From NCBI RefSeq assembly GCF_963576615.1, contig NC_088708.1, positions 25,365,191 to 25,429,190 of the forward strand: a DNA stretch of 64,000 bases, given 5' to 3'. Shown here in pieces: positions 1 through 12,549 of the stretch. This DNA is from Watersipora subatra (Eukaryota > Bryozoa > Gymnolaemata > Cheilostomatida > Watersiporidae). The translations under genes were made by a program, and so were the position numbers. The notes below the pieces were generated by a model that did no database searches, was not told the DNA's origin, and saw nothing but the letters and a program-made list of their open reading frames with translations. Position 1 is the stretch's first letter; the number at the start of each line of letters is the position of its first letter.

Positions 1-1004
1 TCGCCCAAAGTTATCTTTTATCCTAACCTTGACCCCTGGATACAGATAGGCTATGAACAGGTTTTTATTTAAAATATATTTTTGTTCTGCTTCATTGTAG
101 ATGTCTAAAATATTTGTTATTAGTTTTACTTTACAGAATAGATTGCTGTCTAGAAAAAATAAACAAATCGTTGTAAATTTGCGTCGAATATGTACATTCT
201 CCATCGACTTATTGTACAATTACCGCTATCTTAGTCTATAAAAGAGTGAAATTGATCGAAAAGGAGACCAGTTGTCAATGCAAACTACTAATATTATAGT
301 TACAATACAGCCAACAAATTAAAAAGTCAAGTCTTGTTTTTTTCTTTTCGTATGGCCCAAGGGGTGAGTTTCGAAAGATCTTGGACTAGGAATGAATTAG
401 GCAATTCACATGATTTTACTGTTTGTACAACGTAAAATTCCTATAATGCAAATGTTCCTGGAATGGATTATCTACATTGTAAGAGCGTCTACTGTGATAC
501 GAACTGAGAGAATAAAATCATGAAAATGTTAAATTAATAGTAACAATGAGTACATAAAAATGTGTGTGTTAAAAAGGTTACTGTTGCAGCAGAAGCTCGT
601 TGTATTCAAAGTTTTGATGGACTATACTGGTACCTCTCAAAACTGGTACAAACATAGCAGTGAAGCGCACGAGGTTACTTTGTCTGACTGAACGGAGAGA
701 AAATGTGGAAGCAATTCCTACTCGAGATAATACAACTGTCCATGTGAAAAGTATTTAGCTTTTACAGATTTAGCGATTGACCTTAGGAAGACCCGGAAGT
801 AGGAGTGTAATGGAAAATTTGAAATTGAAACGCCACGTTTAAAAATTACAAATAAAAAAGTAAGTAATGGATTTTGAAATGGTGTTTAAAAAACTTTCAA
901 AAGAAAAACAAACGCAAAAGGTAATATTAATTAATAATGAAAAGCAGTTATTTAGCTTGTAACCTGCAATCGCGGTAAAAATAGATAAGATGGTTGAGAA
1001 TGAT
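1..1004. other. Intergenic, no gene seen
   Basis: AT-rich sequence with no open frame of substance, no splice-bounded exon and no recognised repeat on either strand. Confidence 0.5.
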
Positions 1005-1200
1005 GCGGATGGCTCAGCCTAGTGGTTACGCGCATGTGTTTGCAGACTTGTGATTTGAATGTAGCGAGTTCAATTCTGGTGCAATTCGGATTTTTCAATG
1101 CTTGATTATAATTGCTATCGCTGGACACAGGTATAACAAGTGAACAAACCAACAAAAAGCAAACAAACACTGACATTTATATATAGATAAATAAATATAT
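1005..1200 (+). mobile_element. tRNA-derived SINE
   Basis: The head resembles a tRNA: an A-box-like TGGCTCAGCCTAGTGG near 1009 and a B-box-like GAGTTCAATTC at 1066-1076. It is followed by a tRNA-unrelated body and an AT-rich tail. The tail segment (GCTGGACACA, then CAAACACTGA, then ATTTATAT) recurs in the SINE at 53545, which supports one family. The acceptor-stem pairing is not that of a functional tRNA. Exact ends are estimates. Confidence 0.6.
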
Positions 1201-1331
1201 GTATACCATTTATAATTAACAGTCACAAGCAATAAGCTTTTGGTTGCAAAGTTTCCATCTTTTTCTTTGTTGATAGCTTCAGAATGTATGTGTTTCTACA
1301 GTATTGATGGCTGCGATCGGTTTGGTTTTAG

Positions 1332-1547
1332 GAACCTACAGAAGGTTACAGCTATCCAAAATACCGAAGATCTATGTCCAGGCTTACAGATTCGTGGAAG
1401 AAAACCCTAAATCGGAAACTTTCGCTTCGCAGAAGTGGGAAAGTTAAACGATTGACTAACCGAAGCAGGCAAATGAATTACGCTCTTCCATTTGACGATG
1501 CACTGGTATACTTCGAGCTCCTTGAATCTTCTACCAGTCGGGATCAG
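1332..1547 (+). CDS. Candidate coding exon, 72 codons, unknown gene
   Basis: An open stretch bounded by an acceptor (GGTTTTAG, ending 1331) and a donor (CAG|GTAATT, intron from 1548). It is phase 0 at both ends and 216 nt long. The peptide is basic and serine/arginine rich in its first two thirds (segments SWKKTLNRKLSLRRSGK and RLTNRSRQ), then acidic and hydrophobic (FDDALVYFELLES). The family is not recognised. Its end phase would let it splice straight onto RTKN exon 2 at 16269 (also phase 0), so it could be an upstream alternative 5' exon of RTKN. It could equally belong to another gene entering from the left. There is an internal ATG at 1374. No transcript evidence is available. Confidence 0.4.
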
Positions 1548-3292
1548 GTAATTTCTAATCATGATACCAAAAGGCCAGGTGTCGGTTGTACAGGAAGTTA
1601 ATTTAAGAACATAACACAAGTTACATCCTGGGTGTTCCAGTTTTGGTTGCCGATCAAGTTACTTATCGTTTAGAACTTTAGGTAAATAATAATACATAGC
1701 CTTTAAATGCCTTCATGACCTAATATAATAGGTCAAACGTCATGTAGAAACAGGGCTGCCTGGTGTTTGAACCATCTAATTTTCCATCTGTAGGCCTGCG
1801 AGTATTCACTCTTGAGAGGGGCTTTAAGAAATTGAGCAAGTATTCACACCATGCATTTTACCCTAGGACACTTATATTTCGCTAGTATTTAGTTTCGTGA
1901 GTAGCATACAGAGTAAAATTTTGCTGCAACTTAATTTCGCAGCTCTGATGAGTGCGAAAATCTAGTGATGTGAAAATAAATGCAGTGGAACAAACATAAT
2001 TAGATTCCTCAGGTCCAGTTCACTGTTACGAATTTTTTTCAATTTGGGACTAGTTTGTATTTGTAAACCGCGGGTAGGAATGTGTTGACGAGATCGATAA
2101 TGCAATTTGATCGCTTGCTGCCATTTGTTTCTTGGACTATCAATGACGTCAAGGTCCCTCCCGCCGCCGTGACTGATGCGGTACCAATATGAGATCTCAA
2201 GTATTTATAGCACGCGGTGGCATGGCTCCGGGCTGTTATTGTTTTTGGTTGGTAATAAAATTCATCACTACAATAATTATTATTCAATTTTATGACTTTC
2301 CCTACCAGACTTTCATCCTCATCAGTTAAAAATTCAGTTACTAAACTAATATCATCATCTTCCTCGTTTGTCTAGGCTTTTCCAAAAAAGCCTGTTATCT
2401 TAATTTGCTTTGCCACGCTGCTCAGTTGGTGTATTAGCTATAATGACTTTAGCAGAAATTGCCCAATGAGCCAACCACACACGAAAAATGTCTGCATTGA
2501 AATCTGCATCTACAGTGAAATATTTGCCAGAATTTTACATTTTGTTTATAATTCGTATGGACAACAATTGGAAACAAAGGTTCATATGTACTGAAATACA
2601 CTTCGGCATCGCATAAAGAAATAACAAGCTAAAAGTTTTGTTCGAATTTTGCTTTTGTTCCTAAATTCCTAATCAATCAAACTGAACTTATTCTCCTCAT
2701 GAAAAAGTAAAACATTTACATTTTTGAATGTAAGCTTTCAACAATTTTTCAAAGCACCAACACTTGGATTACACCTCTTTCTAGTATAGTATCATCACGT
2801 CCTACCAACAGGTTGTACAAAATTTCCCTTTCATTTTTCCCCTCAGTTTTGTTGCTCCTACATGTAGTTGGGAAGAAACACAGTAATGGAAGTTCAGTTT
2901 CTAATGTCTCTAAAAGTTAGTTTAGGAAAGTAGCCACTGCAGCTAAACAGCTTGAATTAAAGTAACAGTGTCGATTACTCTCTGTTTGTACTACTACCTC
3001 CTGAATTTTATTGGATGATAAACTATGCATGAATTACTACTAGTTTGTTCAGCTGGTTTATTTATGAAAATTGAACAGAAAATCTCTCTAACCATGTACT
3101 TTCATCCATTAGATGTGCGCTCTCTTATAACATTGCTTCAACCTATCATGTGGCTAGCCATTTAGCGTCCTGAGTTTTTGATCTTCTCCTACCTTTATTT
3201 TTACTCACACGCTCACAAAACTCACACACTCAGAGAACTTGAAAATTTTGATTTTAGCAAACTAGAACTTAGGTAGACAGGCTGTACATATA
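1548..3292. other. Intergenic or intronic, no gene seen
   Basis: Only short chance frames. Nothing with splice borders, family motifs or clear repeat structure was found. Confidence 0.45.
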
Positions 3293-4621
3293 CCATAAAA
3301 CCTCTAATTGAATGCCGCCTCTATTTGAACGTCACCTCTATTTGACCGCCACTATGAGAGAAGGGTTGAAAAATATAGCGCTACCCTCTATTTGAACGCC
3401 ACCTCCATTTGATCACCACTTTGGCTATCTTAGATCTTTATGAACCCATAATATCAAGTGATCAGTAGAAGTGGCCATAATAGTACTAACTGGATTGTTT
3501 ACATTAATAACCAACAATTGTCTCGTGCATCTTGAAAGATGTTCGGTTTTTTCATTAAAACCTTGAAAGCGACTCCATCGAAATCATTAATAACTATCTT
3601 AGGCTAATATTAGTTCTTTGCTTAACGCAGTCTTGATACTTTAAAGTACACATAAAAAAAGGTTTAAATTTACGATGGTAGATGAACTTTGAAAGCAACA
3701 CCATAGAAATAATTATGTTATACAATGTAACTGTCTCAGGCTAGTAGTAGTTTCTTGTTTAACATTATAGTTCTTGTTCATAAATTCTTGTTTAATATTT
3801 TGATGTGCATTTATAAAAAGCGGTTTGCAAGTTTTGGGCCAAAGGTTACGTTCAGCGAGCAAAACATTTTCTTGCGTTGCATTAGTGCTAAATGCAGTGC
3901 GTAAAAGTTTTGCTCTGCCAAAAGTTGTTTGGAAGCTATTATTGACTAGTTCAACAGTGCAGAAGAACAGTTAAGGTCAGATGACATTGTGGAAGGTATT
4001 AACGTCCGGCCACACGTAACGAATTATTCGTTCAGTCTGACCAAATTCACGAATTTCACTGAATTCACACATTTATTCGGCAGAATATCACAGAATCGTC
4101 TGAGCTGTGCATGCACACCGAATTCGTCAACGAAACGATTTTAATTGGCTTACCAATTTTTTTAGCGAGCACGATTCTAGTAGCTTTGACAAGTGGTATA
4201 GTCCAAAACATGTACAGCGACACACAATAAAAGTATCACCGCGATATGACTTTATACATACGATGTAACTGCGTACACAGGTACACAAAGTAGTACACAG
4301 GCTATAATATCATCGCAGGTTAATTGCAAGCAATAGATAACAATTGGTAGAAATATTCTCAATGCATATGGAGGTTGGAAGTAAGTTAGCAGATTTATTG
4401 CATTCATAAGGTTTGATATCCCTCCACCAGAAAAAGAGAGCACAATATAGGCGACATTCGCGTTGCCCGTAATAGGGTTAAATTTATTTTCTCAAGATTC
4501 TCAGTAACCATTTGAAAAATACACTTCCAGCCTCTATTTGAACTCTGCCTCCAATTGACCACCACCATAGAGAAAGGGTTAAAAAATAGAGCGTCATGGC
4601 ATTCAATTAGAGGTTTTACAG
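3293..4621. mobile_element. Non-autonomous TA-flanked DNA transposon, copy 1
   Basis: Terminal inverted repeats: the left end reads CCATAAAACCTCTAATTGAA and the right end, on the other strand, CAGTAAAACCTCTAATTGAA. Both ends abut TA. Sub-terminal motifs of the form 'CTCTATTTGAACGCCACC' repeat inward from both ends. No transposase frame remains. A related 1.4 kb copy lies at 21583-22984. The TA target and CAGT-type ends fit the Tc1/mariner-pogo group, but without a transposase this is inference. Confidence 0.7.
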
Positions 4622-6359
4622 TATTCATGAAAATTGTCTCAGTTAGTGATTCCTATGGAATTATCTTCTTTTTCATTTTTATACCCACATACATGTGTAC
4701 AAAAGCAGACATTGCTTCATATTGCGAGTTGTTTTTATTGCTGGCAGGGTTGGAAATAATCATGATTTTTTTTCAAAAAAAGTCATGATTTGTAAGATTA
4801 AATCATGTTTTTTCATTTTTAAGATTCTTTTAATAAATTTGATTTTTACTCATTTTTGTTCATGTAAATTGTCGGTGTATTTCATTCTACATCAGAATGC
4901 TGGTGATCAGCATGTGTGACTTACATGCTTTAGTTTGAAAGCTTATATTTCTTGCATTCAACAGCCATATAAAATTATACGCGCCAACTGCATCAAGTGA
5001 GCCGAGTGGAGCTACTAAAAATTTCACACAACATATGAATGAAAGCCAAAAGCATAAAAAGACAGTGAAATATTTAAGCACATTCTACTGTGGTGTGATT
5101 GATGCGGTTGGTCATGCGAAATATAAACACCAGTTTGCCAGCTTTTTAAGTACCTACCTAGCAGGTTTCTACTTTTTGAAGGGATGAAACCAAATATGGA
5201 GAATCCCCTTCAATGTTTGCACTTGAGCTGATTGCAGTGAAGAGTTTGATGTCATAATGACATTAATTAAACAGAGTAGTGAAGGAAAAACTGAACCAGT
5301 TGCAGTTGCTACCTCACAATCAATCCTGAGATTTACTAAATAAACTCATAGGCTCTAACTTCAAAGGTCCTTCTGTAGTATTGTAGTACACATGCAGTCA
5401 ATTATCTTCATCACACTTGCTAATTTATGACAGGGTGTTTACAAATTTGGAACTAAATTATATAAAAATGGTTTGTTCAAAATCCATATTCATGAAAACA
5501 AAGCATTTGTTTTAAACAGATAACTTCCGAGAATAGCCAATTTTTGTGGAAAATTTTTTAATTTTCAGTGTGTGTAGAGGAAGAGTTTCATATGATCACA
5601 CTTATTCCACAAGATGAGATGCACAAGCCGATTGGTGTACATTTATAACCGCTGCTCAAAAATAATTGCGGGACATATGATTATGTCATAGATTTTTCCG
5701 ATATTTGTGGAATCTACTGTGACCTTGCATTATAATGCATGGCGACGAGATAGGGGCATGCATTAGAATTGTGGCTCACAGAAGCGCATTTGGCTCGCCC
5801 TCATGCATTGGCTAATTGTCGGCATTGACATCAGGTGTGTTTTACTGAACAAATGACCTCCTTCCATCAATGCTTGGAGCTCGCAATAGATTAGTTTCAA
5901 AAGCTGGCTATTTGTTCTTCTAACATCCAATTTATTGCCGAAAAAATGAAACATTTTGATAATATTGCAATAAGTAGATGAAATTTTTATCATGTTGTCG
6001 GTTTATCTATATTAATGAACGCGGCTATAAATCTGCACTGATACTTTTACATTTTAATAGCTCTATAAAGATACAATTAAGTTGTATCTTTATAGATTTA
6101 TTAAAATTAGTTACTGATATGTTATTAGATAGTTAAAAATTAGTTATTAAAAAAGTTATGTGACAACCTTGGCAAAATATTCAAAATTTTTGGATCAATG
6201 ATTGCCTCCGCCATACTGCGATTGGTTGATTTCGATGCTCCTAGATTGTTTAACAAAGGGGTAGTGGTAATGTAGAGAAGAAATTCAGCAAATGGGCTCC
6301 TTCCAGAGCATTCTGCCATACATGCAAACCAATATTAAAAAGAGATATCCAGTACAAAA
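4622..6359. other. Intergenic, no gene seen
   Basis: AT-rich with a T-rich tract near 4765-4860. Open frames here are short and lack motifs or splice context. Confidence 0.45.
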
Positions 6360-6790
6360 ATAGGAGATGTACTATTTAGCTAATCTACAGATGTGCTATG
6401 TAGCTATTCTATAGATGTGTTATGAAGCTAATCTATAGATATGATATGTAGCTAATCTAGAGTTGTGCTATGTAGCTAATCTGGAGCTGTGCTGTCTAGC
6501 TAATTTAGAGTTGTGTTATGTAGCTAATCTAGAGTTGTTTTATGTAGCTAATATATAGATGTGCTATTTAGCTGATCTAGAGTTATAATATGTCGCTATT
6601 AGAGAAATTATCTGTAATTACTCTGGAGATGCCCTATGTAGCTAGGTAATCTAGAAATGTTTTATGTAGCTAATCTAGAGATGCGCTACATGCCTATCGA
6701 GATGTGTTATGTACTAAATCTTGAAATGTGCTACATAGCTAATCTAGAGATGCGCTATGTCGCTAATTTAAAGATGTGTTGGATAGCTAT
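6360..6790. repeat. Degenerate tandem repeat, unit about 24-30 bp
   Basis: Roughly 15-18 diverged copies of a unit close to 'GTGCTATGTAGCTAATCTAG' plus a few bases. Copies differ by substitutions and small indels, indicating an old array. Confidence 0.7.
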
Positions 6791-7631
6791 CTAGCAGTTG
6801 GCACTCTTTAAAATATTAACAACAATTACATGTAGATTGCTCACCACAGTGCTGTCCTTCATAATCACTAGTGCTACGTGCTAGAGTTTTTGAGCTTCGA
6901 AGTTGTGGTTTTGATCAGAGGAATGGAGAGGACGTATTTACATGATACACAGGAGTGGTTGCACAACTCCCAATTGTTCGTAGCTGACGAGTTTACATGC
7001 TACGAAAAAATTGTTGCACAACTCCGCGTTTGCTATATATTAGCCTGTTGCACTTTTAGCTACAATGGGGCGCATATTTTATATAGCGGCTGACACTATT
7101 AAAATGCGTCTAAAGTCAAATGTCAATGTCAAAACGTGTGGGAAAGTTTTCTTTCAAATTCAGAGTTAATATTTTTTTTCATTTCGGAGATAATATTTTT
7201 AAAACACGCGCGTTGAAAATAAAGCTGTGTAGGGATGCTGTAAGGGCGTCACCAATGAAGACGATGAAAATCCAACCTCCGATCGCAAAGATTTGTGCAA
7301 TAATACGAATATTGTTGTTTACATCATACGCAGTACTTCGTTGATACGATGTTTTTAAAAATACTCTCCTTTAATCAAAGGTTTGAATCGCTTCGAAGAA
7401 TTCAATATGCGACGTTTGAAACCATTCACATGCTAACACTAGTGTATGTCTTTGGTGTGGCTAGAGAATATCAGAGTCAGCATTGTCAATTTATATCAGC
7501 GGGTCTTAACCTCTGTTCACTTGAACTCTGGAGGATCAGGGTGGGATTACAAGGAGTCCGGTGAAATTAGTGCATTGTATTGTATTTTCAGGGTTGTTTA
7601 CCTCAAACAAGGCTAAAAACCACTGATTTAA
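6791..7631. other. Intergenic, no gene seen
   Basis: Several short overlapping + strand frames (6878-7564) show no family resemblance and no consistent splice structure. Confidence 0.4.
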
Positions 7632-8496
7632 AGGTTGACTTGCAACAAAATTCACATTACAGTTATTTGGTATCAAAAGATTCACCATGTCTTACTCTGT
7701 TGTGTTGTAGGTGCCAAATATGTGGAAATGTGATTACAAGCTCTTAGAAGCTCAAAAATGAAAAGCCGCTGTAGATTGGAATCTCTTTATTTCTCTGGCG
7801 TAGTCATGAAATTTATTTATTGTCTTGTCACGTGATGTTCTCACCTGAATTAAAAGGCCAATAAAAAACTCAATATAAAACTTATCGTAGCACTAGTTTA
7901 TGACAAACACTTCTGGTTTTACCGAAGACCCCGTATCAAATATAGATGCTCACTACTTTACAGTTTTGTTTCGGTTTGGTCTAATCATCATGTCATAATC
8001 TGATCATGTGACCCAATACTTCGCAAAGAATTTTTGCAGCACTTTTCGATTATCACAGGTGACCAACAGGCTCGTCATGATTATCAGACAATAATATGTA
8101 CTCCTTCAAGCTAAGGCTAAAAAGTTAAACGAATTTTTACGGTAAGTTATAAGATATCACTGCTAAAAGTGACAGCATTACAATGGCGATAAAACAGACG
8201 CGTAAGAACAATAGACATAGTTTTATTGAATGCGTGAAGTATATTTGTGAAAATATTTCGACGAATAAGGTTGCATGAAAGTGTAAACAGAAACCATCTA
8301 ACACAGTTACATCACATTTGAGTCGTTTTGGAAAGAGAAACCAAACTACAAGCGGTCTCGTGTGGCTGCGATTAACTGTTCGTTTTTGAGCTTTTAAGAG
8401 CTTGTAATCACATTTCCACATATTTTGCACCTACAACCCAACAGAGTAAGACATGGCGAATCTTTTGATATCAAATAAATGTAATGTGAATTTTGT
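7632..8496. mobile_element. TTAA-flanked MITE, copy a (right end truncated)
   Basis: The left end is TTAA followed by AGGTTGACTTGCAACAAAAT. The right end carries the inverted sub-terminal sequence (AATGTGAATTTTGT) but stops before the terminal bases. The same family occurs at 38696-39597, 49799-50681 (intact) and 61449-61620 (half). The interior is an imperfect palindrome with no transposase. TTAA duplication is typical of piggyBac and Kolobok elements. Confidence 0.7.
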
Positions 8497-8529
8497 CTGG
8501 CAGGGGTAGCACATTTTATTACATTTACC

Positions 8530-8695
8530 TATGTAATCTATATATATTTTTCGAAGGTTTGTGTGTGTTTGTGCATGTCCAACTATAGCTATCAAAATCT
8601 CGAAATTAAAATTTTGCATATTGCTGGATTTGAACCCAGGGAGATTGCAACCACAAGTTTCTAACCACACCCGTTTGCACAGGCTAAATGGCGTA
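8530..8695 (-). mobile_element. tRNA-derived SINE
   Basis: On the - strand there is an A-box-like segment around 8691-8665 (TAGCCTGTGCAAACGGG then TGTGGTTAG) and a near-consensus B-box GGGTTCAAATCC at 8637-8626. A body and AT-rich tail extend towards 8530. Ends are approximate. Confidence 0.6.
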
Positions 8696-8699
8696 TTAT

Positions 8700-11600
8700 T
8701 TTTGCATTGCGCCCACGCGTTACGATGCTCTTGTTATAAAATGTTTTTCACCCAACTCTATAAAACACGATGCTTTTTCGTTATTTTTTCCTTAAGGCGA
8801 ATCTTTTCTGCCACATGATATAAACAATAATTTCTCTGGAAATTAAAATTTGGCGATTGGTGTACTGATTATTTACGTTATTAAGAGATATACGTTGCTC
8901 GCCATGACGAGTTCTGCGTTATCCGTTATGGTAAAACGGATTCGCAAACAGACACATGATAAAATTTTAGTTAAAAGTTTGAAGTTTACTAAAATACATT
9001 AAATACAATAAATTAAAATACATTCTAAGACTTCAAGTATGTATTTAGTAAGCTAAATTCATTTAAGTTAGATTCAGCGTTTATGTTACGCATCTGTCTC
9101 GAAGGTAAGAACTCTCCAGGTAGTACATTGTAATGTTATATTATCTTGGCCCCCCCCCCCCAGATCATAACCACAAAATGCACTAAAGTCATTGTAGGTA
9201 CCTATAGTTACCAAGGTTAATGTATAGTTTTGTTGCTAATTTTTAATGATGATGATTTTTACCAGAAGGTTATTGCATTAGATAATACTTTGGGTTTCTA
9301 TACCACTTTATATACGTCTATAGCCGACGATCTTTTTGCATTATGATGCCAACATTGAAACAAACTAAAATCATATGTAATTGTATACCAAATAATTTTT
9401 CATTGTAAAACAGACTATATTTAGCTATTTCTTGCTAATGCTTTTACATTTAAAGACCTGTCCATTTTTTTTTTTTCCTAATTTATTTCAAGGAAACACT
9501 TCTTTCATGATATGAAATTTAAAAGTTACAGTTGTTTAAAAAGTTTGAAAACCTTTTCAGTTGTTTGGTTTTTTCTTAATTCATTTGAATGTCACAAAAA
9601 TACTTTTATCATGATACGAAGTTTGAAAGTTAGAATGATAAATGTTTTATATGTTAAATAACAACAAATTTTCTGTCCCAAGACCTTTTTATTACCCGGG
9701 CAACACTGAGCATTCAGCTTGTATACATGTAATTATATTTCCAACTGATTTAGACAGAATACAAGAGTTATAATCGCTAGTTACAGCAAAGCATCTTGTT
9801 TTCTCGAACCTTTGAGATTAAGCACTTTTATAAAATACAACTTCAGCTTTAGATCTCCCTGATGTTTGAGCTAGTCATCCGTTTCTATTGAATGTTTGGT
9901 TATTTAGAATGAACATATATTTCTGTATAAATCACATGCTAATCTCATGACAAACTAGATGCCCTAGGTGATTGGGTCACAACTTAGCAAACATACCAAT
10001 CAAACTGATGCTGTGTACACACGATGCACTAGACACAACTCCTGCTATATTTTATATATGCTGTAGCCATTTCTTATATTTCTTCTCATGCTTTTTGTGC
10101 CACACAATTCTCAATTATGTACTTCGCTACCCTTAAATGTGCACCTGTCAATTTTTTAGGAGTTGTTTATTTCTTGCAAGTAGGAAAGATAACTCCTACT
10201 TGTTTTGTCTTCTGTAAAAAAAATTTGTTACTTGACAATAATTTTTTTCTTTAAAAATCAATACCTACTGCAGGCAGTCTATGACAAGAATATAAAGAAG
10301 TATCAAGTATTTTTGGTATTGCTCTGGTATAATTGCAATACGCTCGTGATAGGTTTTAAAATGTATTGTGATGCTGAATTTATGGTAAGTTCAGTTTTTC
10401 GATGTTATGTTTGTTTGTTGTTGCTAAGGAATATGAGCCAAATGGCAAAGCATAACAAAGCGTGAATAAGCAAAAATAAAGGTAGATAAAGGTCACAGCA
10501 ATCATAAAAGCATAGAGTTATTTTTAAAGCATAGAGTTAAGACTACTCCTTTCTTGACCTTTTGACACTCGCCAGCCCTTGTCTGATTTATTGAGTTAAC
10601 CAGCATCTTGACCCTTACTCTGAGATTCACAAGGATGCCTTGAGTTATAATTAAACTAAGACAACTGCTGCCATTGCTGTGGTTCATAGGTATGCTGGTT
10701 GCCAGCCGTTCTTCTCTGGATGATTATAAACGTATTAGGGGTGGTGCTGGAAGGAAAATGAACTATTGATCACACTAAGCTTTGTTGATTTTCTATTCGT
10801 GGGCTCTGAATCCTGTAGGCTAGAGCAAACTCACAATATTTGTATAAACTCCAGTGGTGGATTTTCAGTGAGGCATTTTTGTCACAACAGCCCTTGATCA
10901 TTGTAACTCTTTCACTATAGAATTTTTCCTCATTCTGAAAAATCCATGCCAGATTTTTCTGTACACTCGGTATTTCTGCTGTAAAAACTATAATTTATTC
11001 TAAGGTTTTTCTGGAATCAGCAAAAAATGCGTTTGACCAACAAAAGCGCTGTTTACCGGCAATATTGTTTAGTTTAGTGAACCAGATGCAAAAAATGATA
11101 TTGTGTTCGCAGTTTGATCAAAACGCAGGCTTTCATTCTCTAATATAAGAATATGGTTATCAGAAATATTGGAGTTGCAATTTTTAAGAACTTTCACCTA
11201 GCAGAATCAAGTTTAGGTCACTGTTTTACATTTTTCTTCATCCATCTTAACCCGAAAAAAAAATTAGAAGCTGCGATATTATGCTGTGAGTTCTAAGTAA
11301 GAAACAAAGTAACTGGTTTTTTTTGGCCAAATGGTAACCCGATATCCTAAATTTATTGTGAAAATTTTTTAGTTGATCTATCTGTTAACTCTGTGTTCTA
11401 TGATTACACTATACCATGTTAGTGTAATCACAGTATAGTGTAATAAGGCGGGCCGTTATTGAGGCTTTTCGTAGCAGATGAGTTAAACACAAGTTTCTGA
11501 CAATATTGAACAGTGGGACAATATATTTCTGTAACAGCTCTAAATATTTTTCTAAAACTTTGTCAGTATTATTTGCAGTGGAATGGAAAACATCCGCAGT

Positions 11601-12432
11601 GATCAGTTGCTTGTTATATTTCACTAGTGAGAATTGATTATTCTTCAGCTTTTGCCATGATGTAATATTGTTTCACTGAAATCCCACAGATATTGTCATG
11701 GCATGCTGTATTAATCACTTGAATTTCCTAATTTGTGAGGGTTGTAGTTCAATAACGGCAGCTATATACGTTATATAGCTAGCACTGCCCGCTGTTATAT
11801 CTAATTTACATGTGGTCAACCAAAACAGGCAGGTTTTTGTAATCCAGAAGTTGTACTTTTTAGTTCAAGGATATCATGTAAAATCTTATCATCTGGTACA
11901 TTACCGTAGACCTTATACACAATCCAGTTGGAAACCTATGAAACAATTACTTTAATTTATTGCCAGATGTTGTAGTACTTGTGATTGTAGTATTTTACTG
12001 GCCCCCTCCTTCATTTGCTAGTGTTTTCCCTCCCTCTGTCAAGGGGAACCCCTTGCCATAGATCAAAAATCCACCACTGCCCTGATAACTATTTCTCTGC
12101 GTAAGCATATAATTCCTCACTCAAGTCTTGGTACTTTGGCTGGGCAATCAATGAACAGAGCCTCCACGCTGATTGGCCAGCTGCTTTTACTAGTGATGAG
12201 TCATTAGTGGTAGCCAATGGAAGTAGAACAGTTGATATCGTTTATTTAGGCCGAGGTTATGGCAAGTTGAATACATGTTAGTCATTATCAGGTCAACCAC
12301 TTAGCTCATGTTACGCAAACGTAATTTACCAAGTAATTGCGAAAGTCATAGAAACTGATCGTATGTACTCTTCAAGGAAGGGAATATTCAACATTTCGGG
12401 AATAACGTCAAATCAACGCTTTTGCTAATATT
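8700..12432. other. Intergenic upstream of RTKN, no gene seen
   Basis: Contains a C homopolymer near 9151-9162 and a dispersed-repeat segment at about 9640-9730 whose 'ATTTTCTGT ... CGGGCAAC ... GCATTCAGCT' pattern recurs at 60255-60360. No splice-bounded coding exon was recognised. The RTKN promoter should lie just left of 12433, but no clear core element is visible. Confidence 0.4.
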
Positions 12433-12549
12433 ATGAAAAACGACGGGATGCCTCAAATTAATACAAACCTTTCGGACACTCACCAACCGACAGATATCTT
12501 TCAGGATATGAATATTCTATACTATAGACAGATTGCTGCTAATTTACAG
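12433..12549 (+). CDS. RTKN: RTKN exon 1 (start codon exon)
   Basis: ATG at 12433, 39 codons, ending in AATTTACAG|GTAAGT, phase 0. The peptide (MKNDGMPQINTNLS, then DIFQDMNILYYRQIAANLQ) leads directly into the HR1 helix. Similarity is weak here, as expected for this variable region; the exon is supported by the strong donor and matching phase. An alternative 5' exon such as 1332-1547 would fit the same phase. Confidence 0.6.

Noticed and set aside
1009..1080. Genuine tRNA genes at the A/B-box loci (1009, 8626-8691, 24430-24500, 54140-54230, 59950-60030)
   Set aside because: Stems do not pair as a cloverleaf and bodies with AT-rich tails follow; these are SINE heads.
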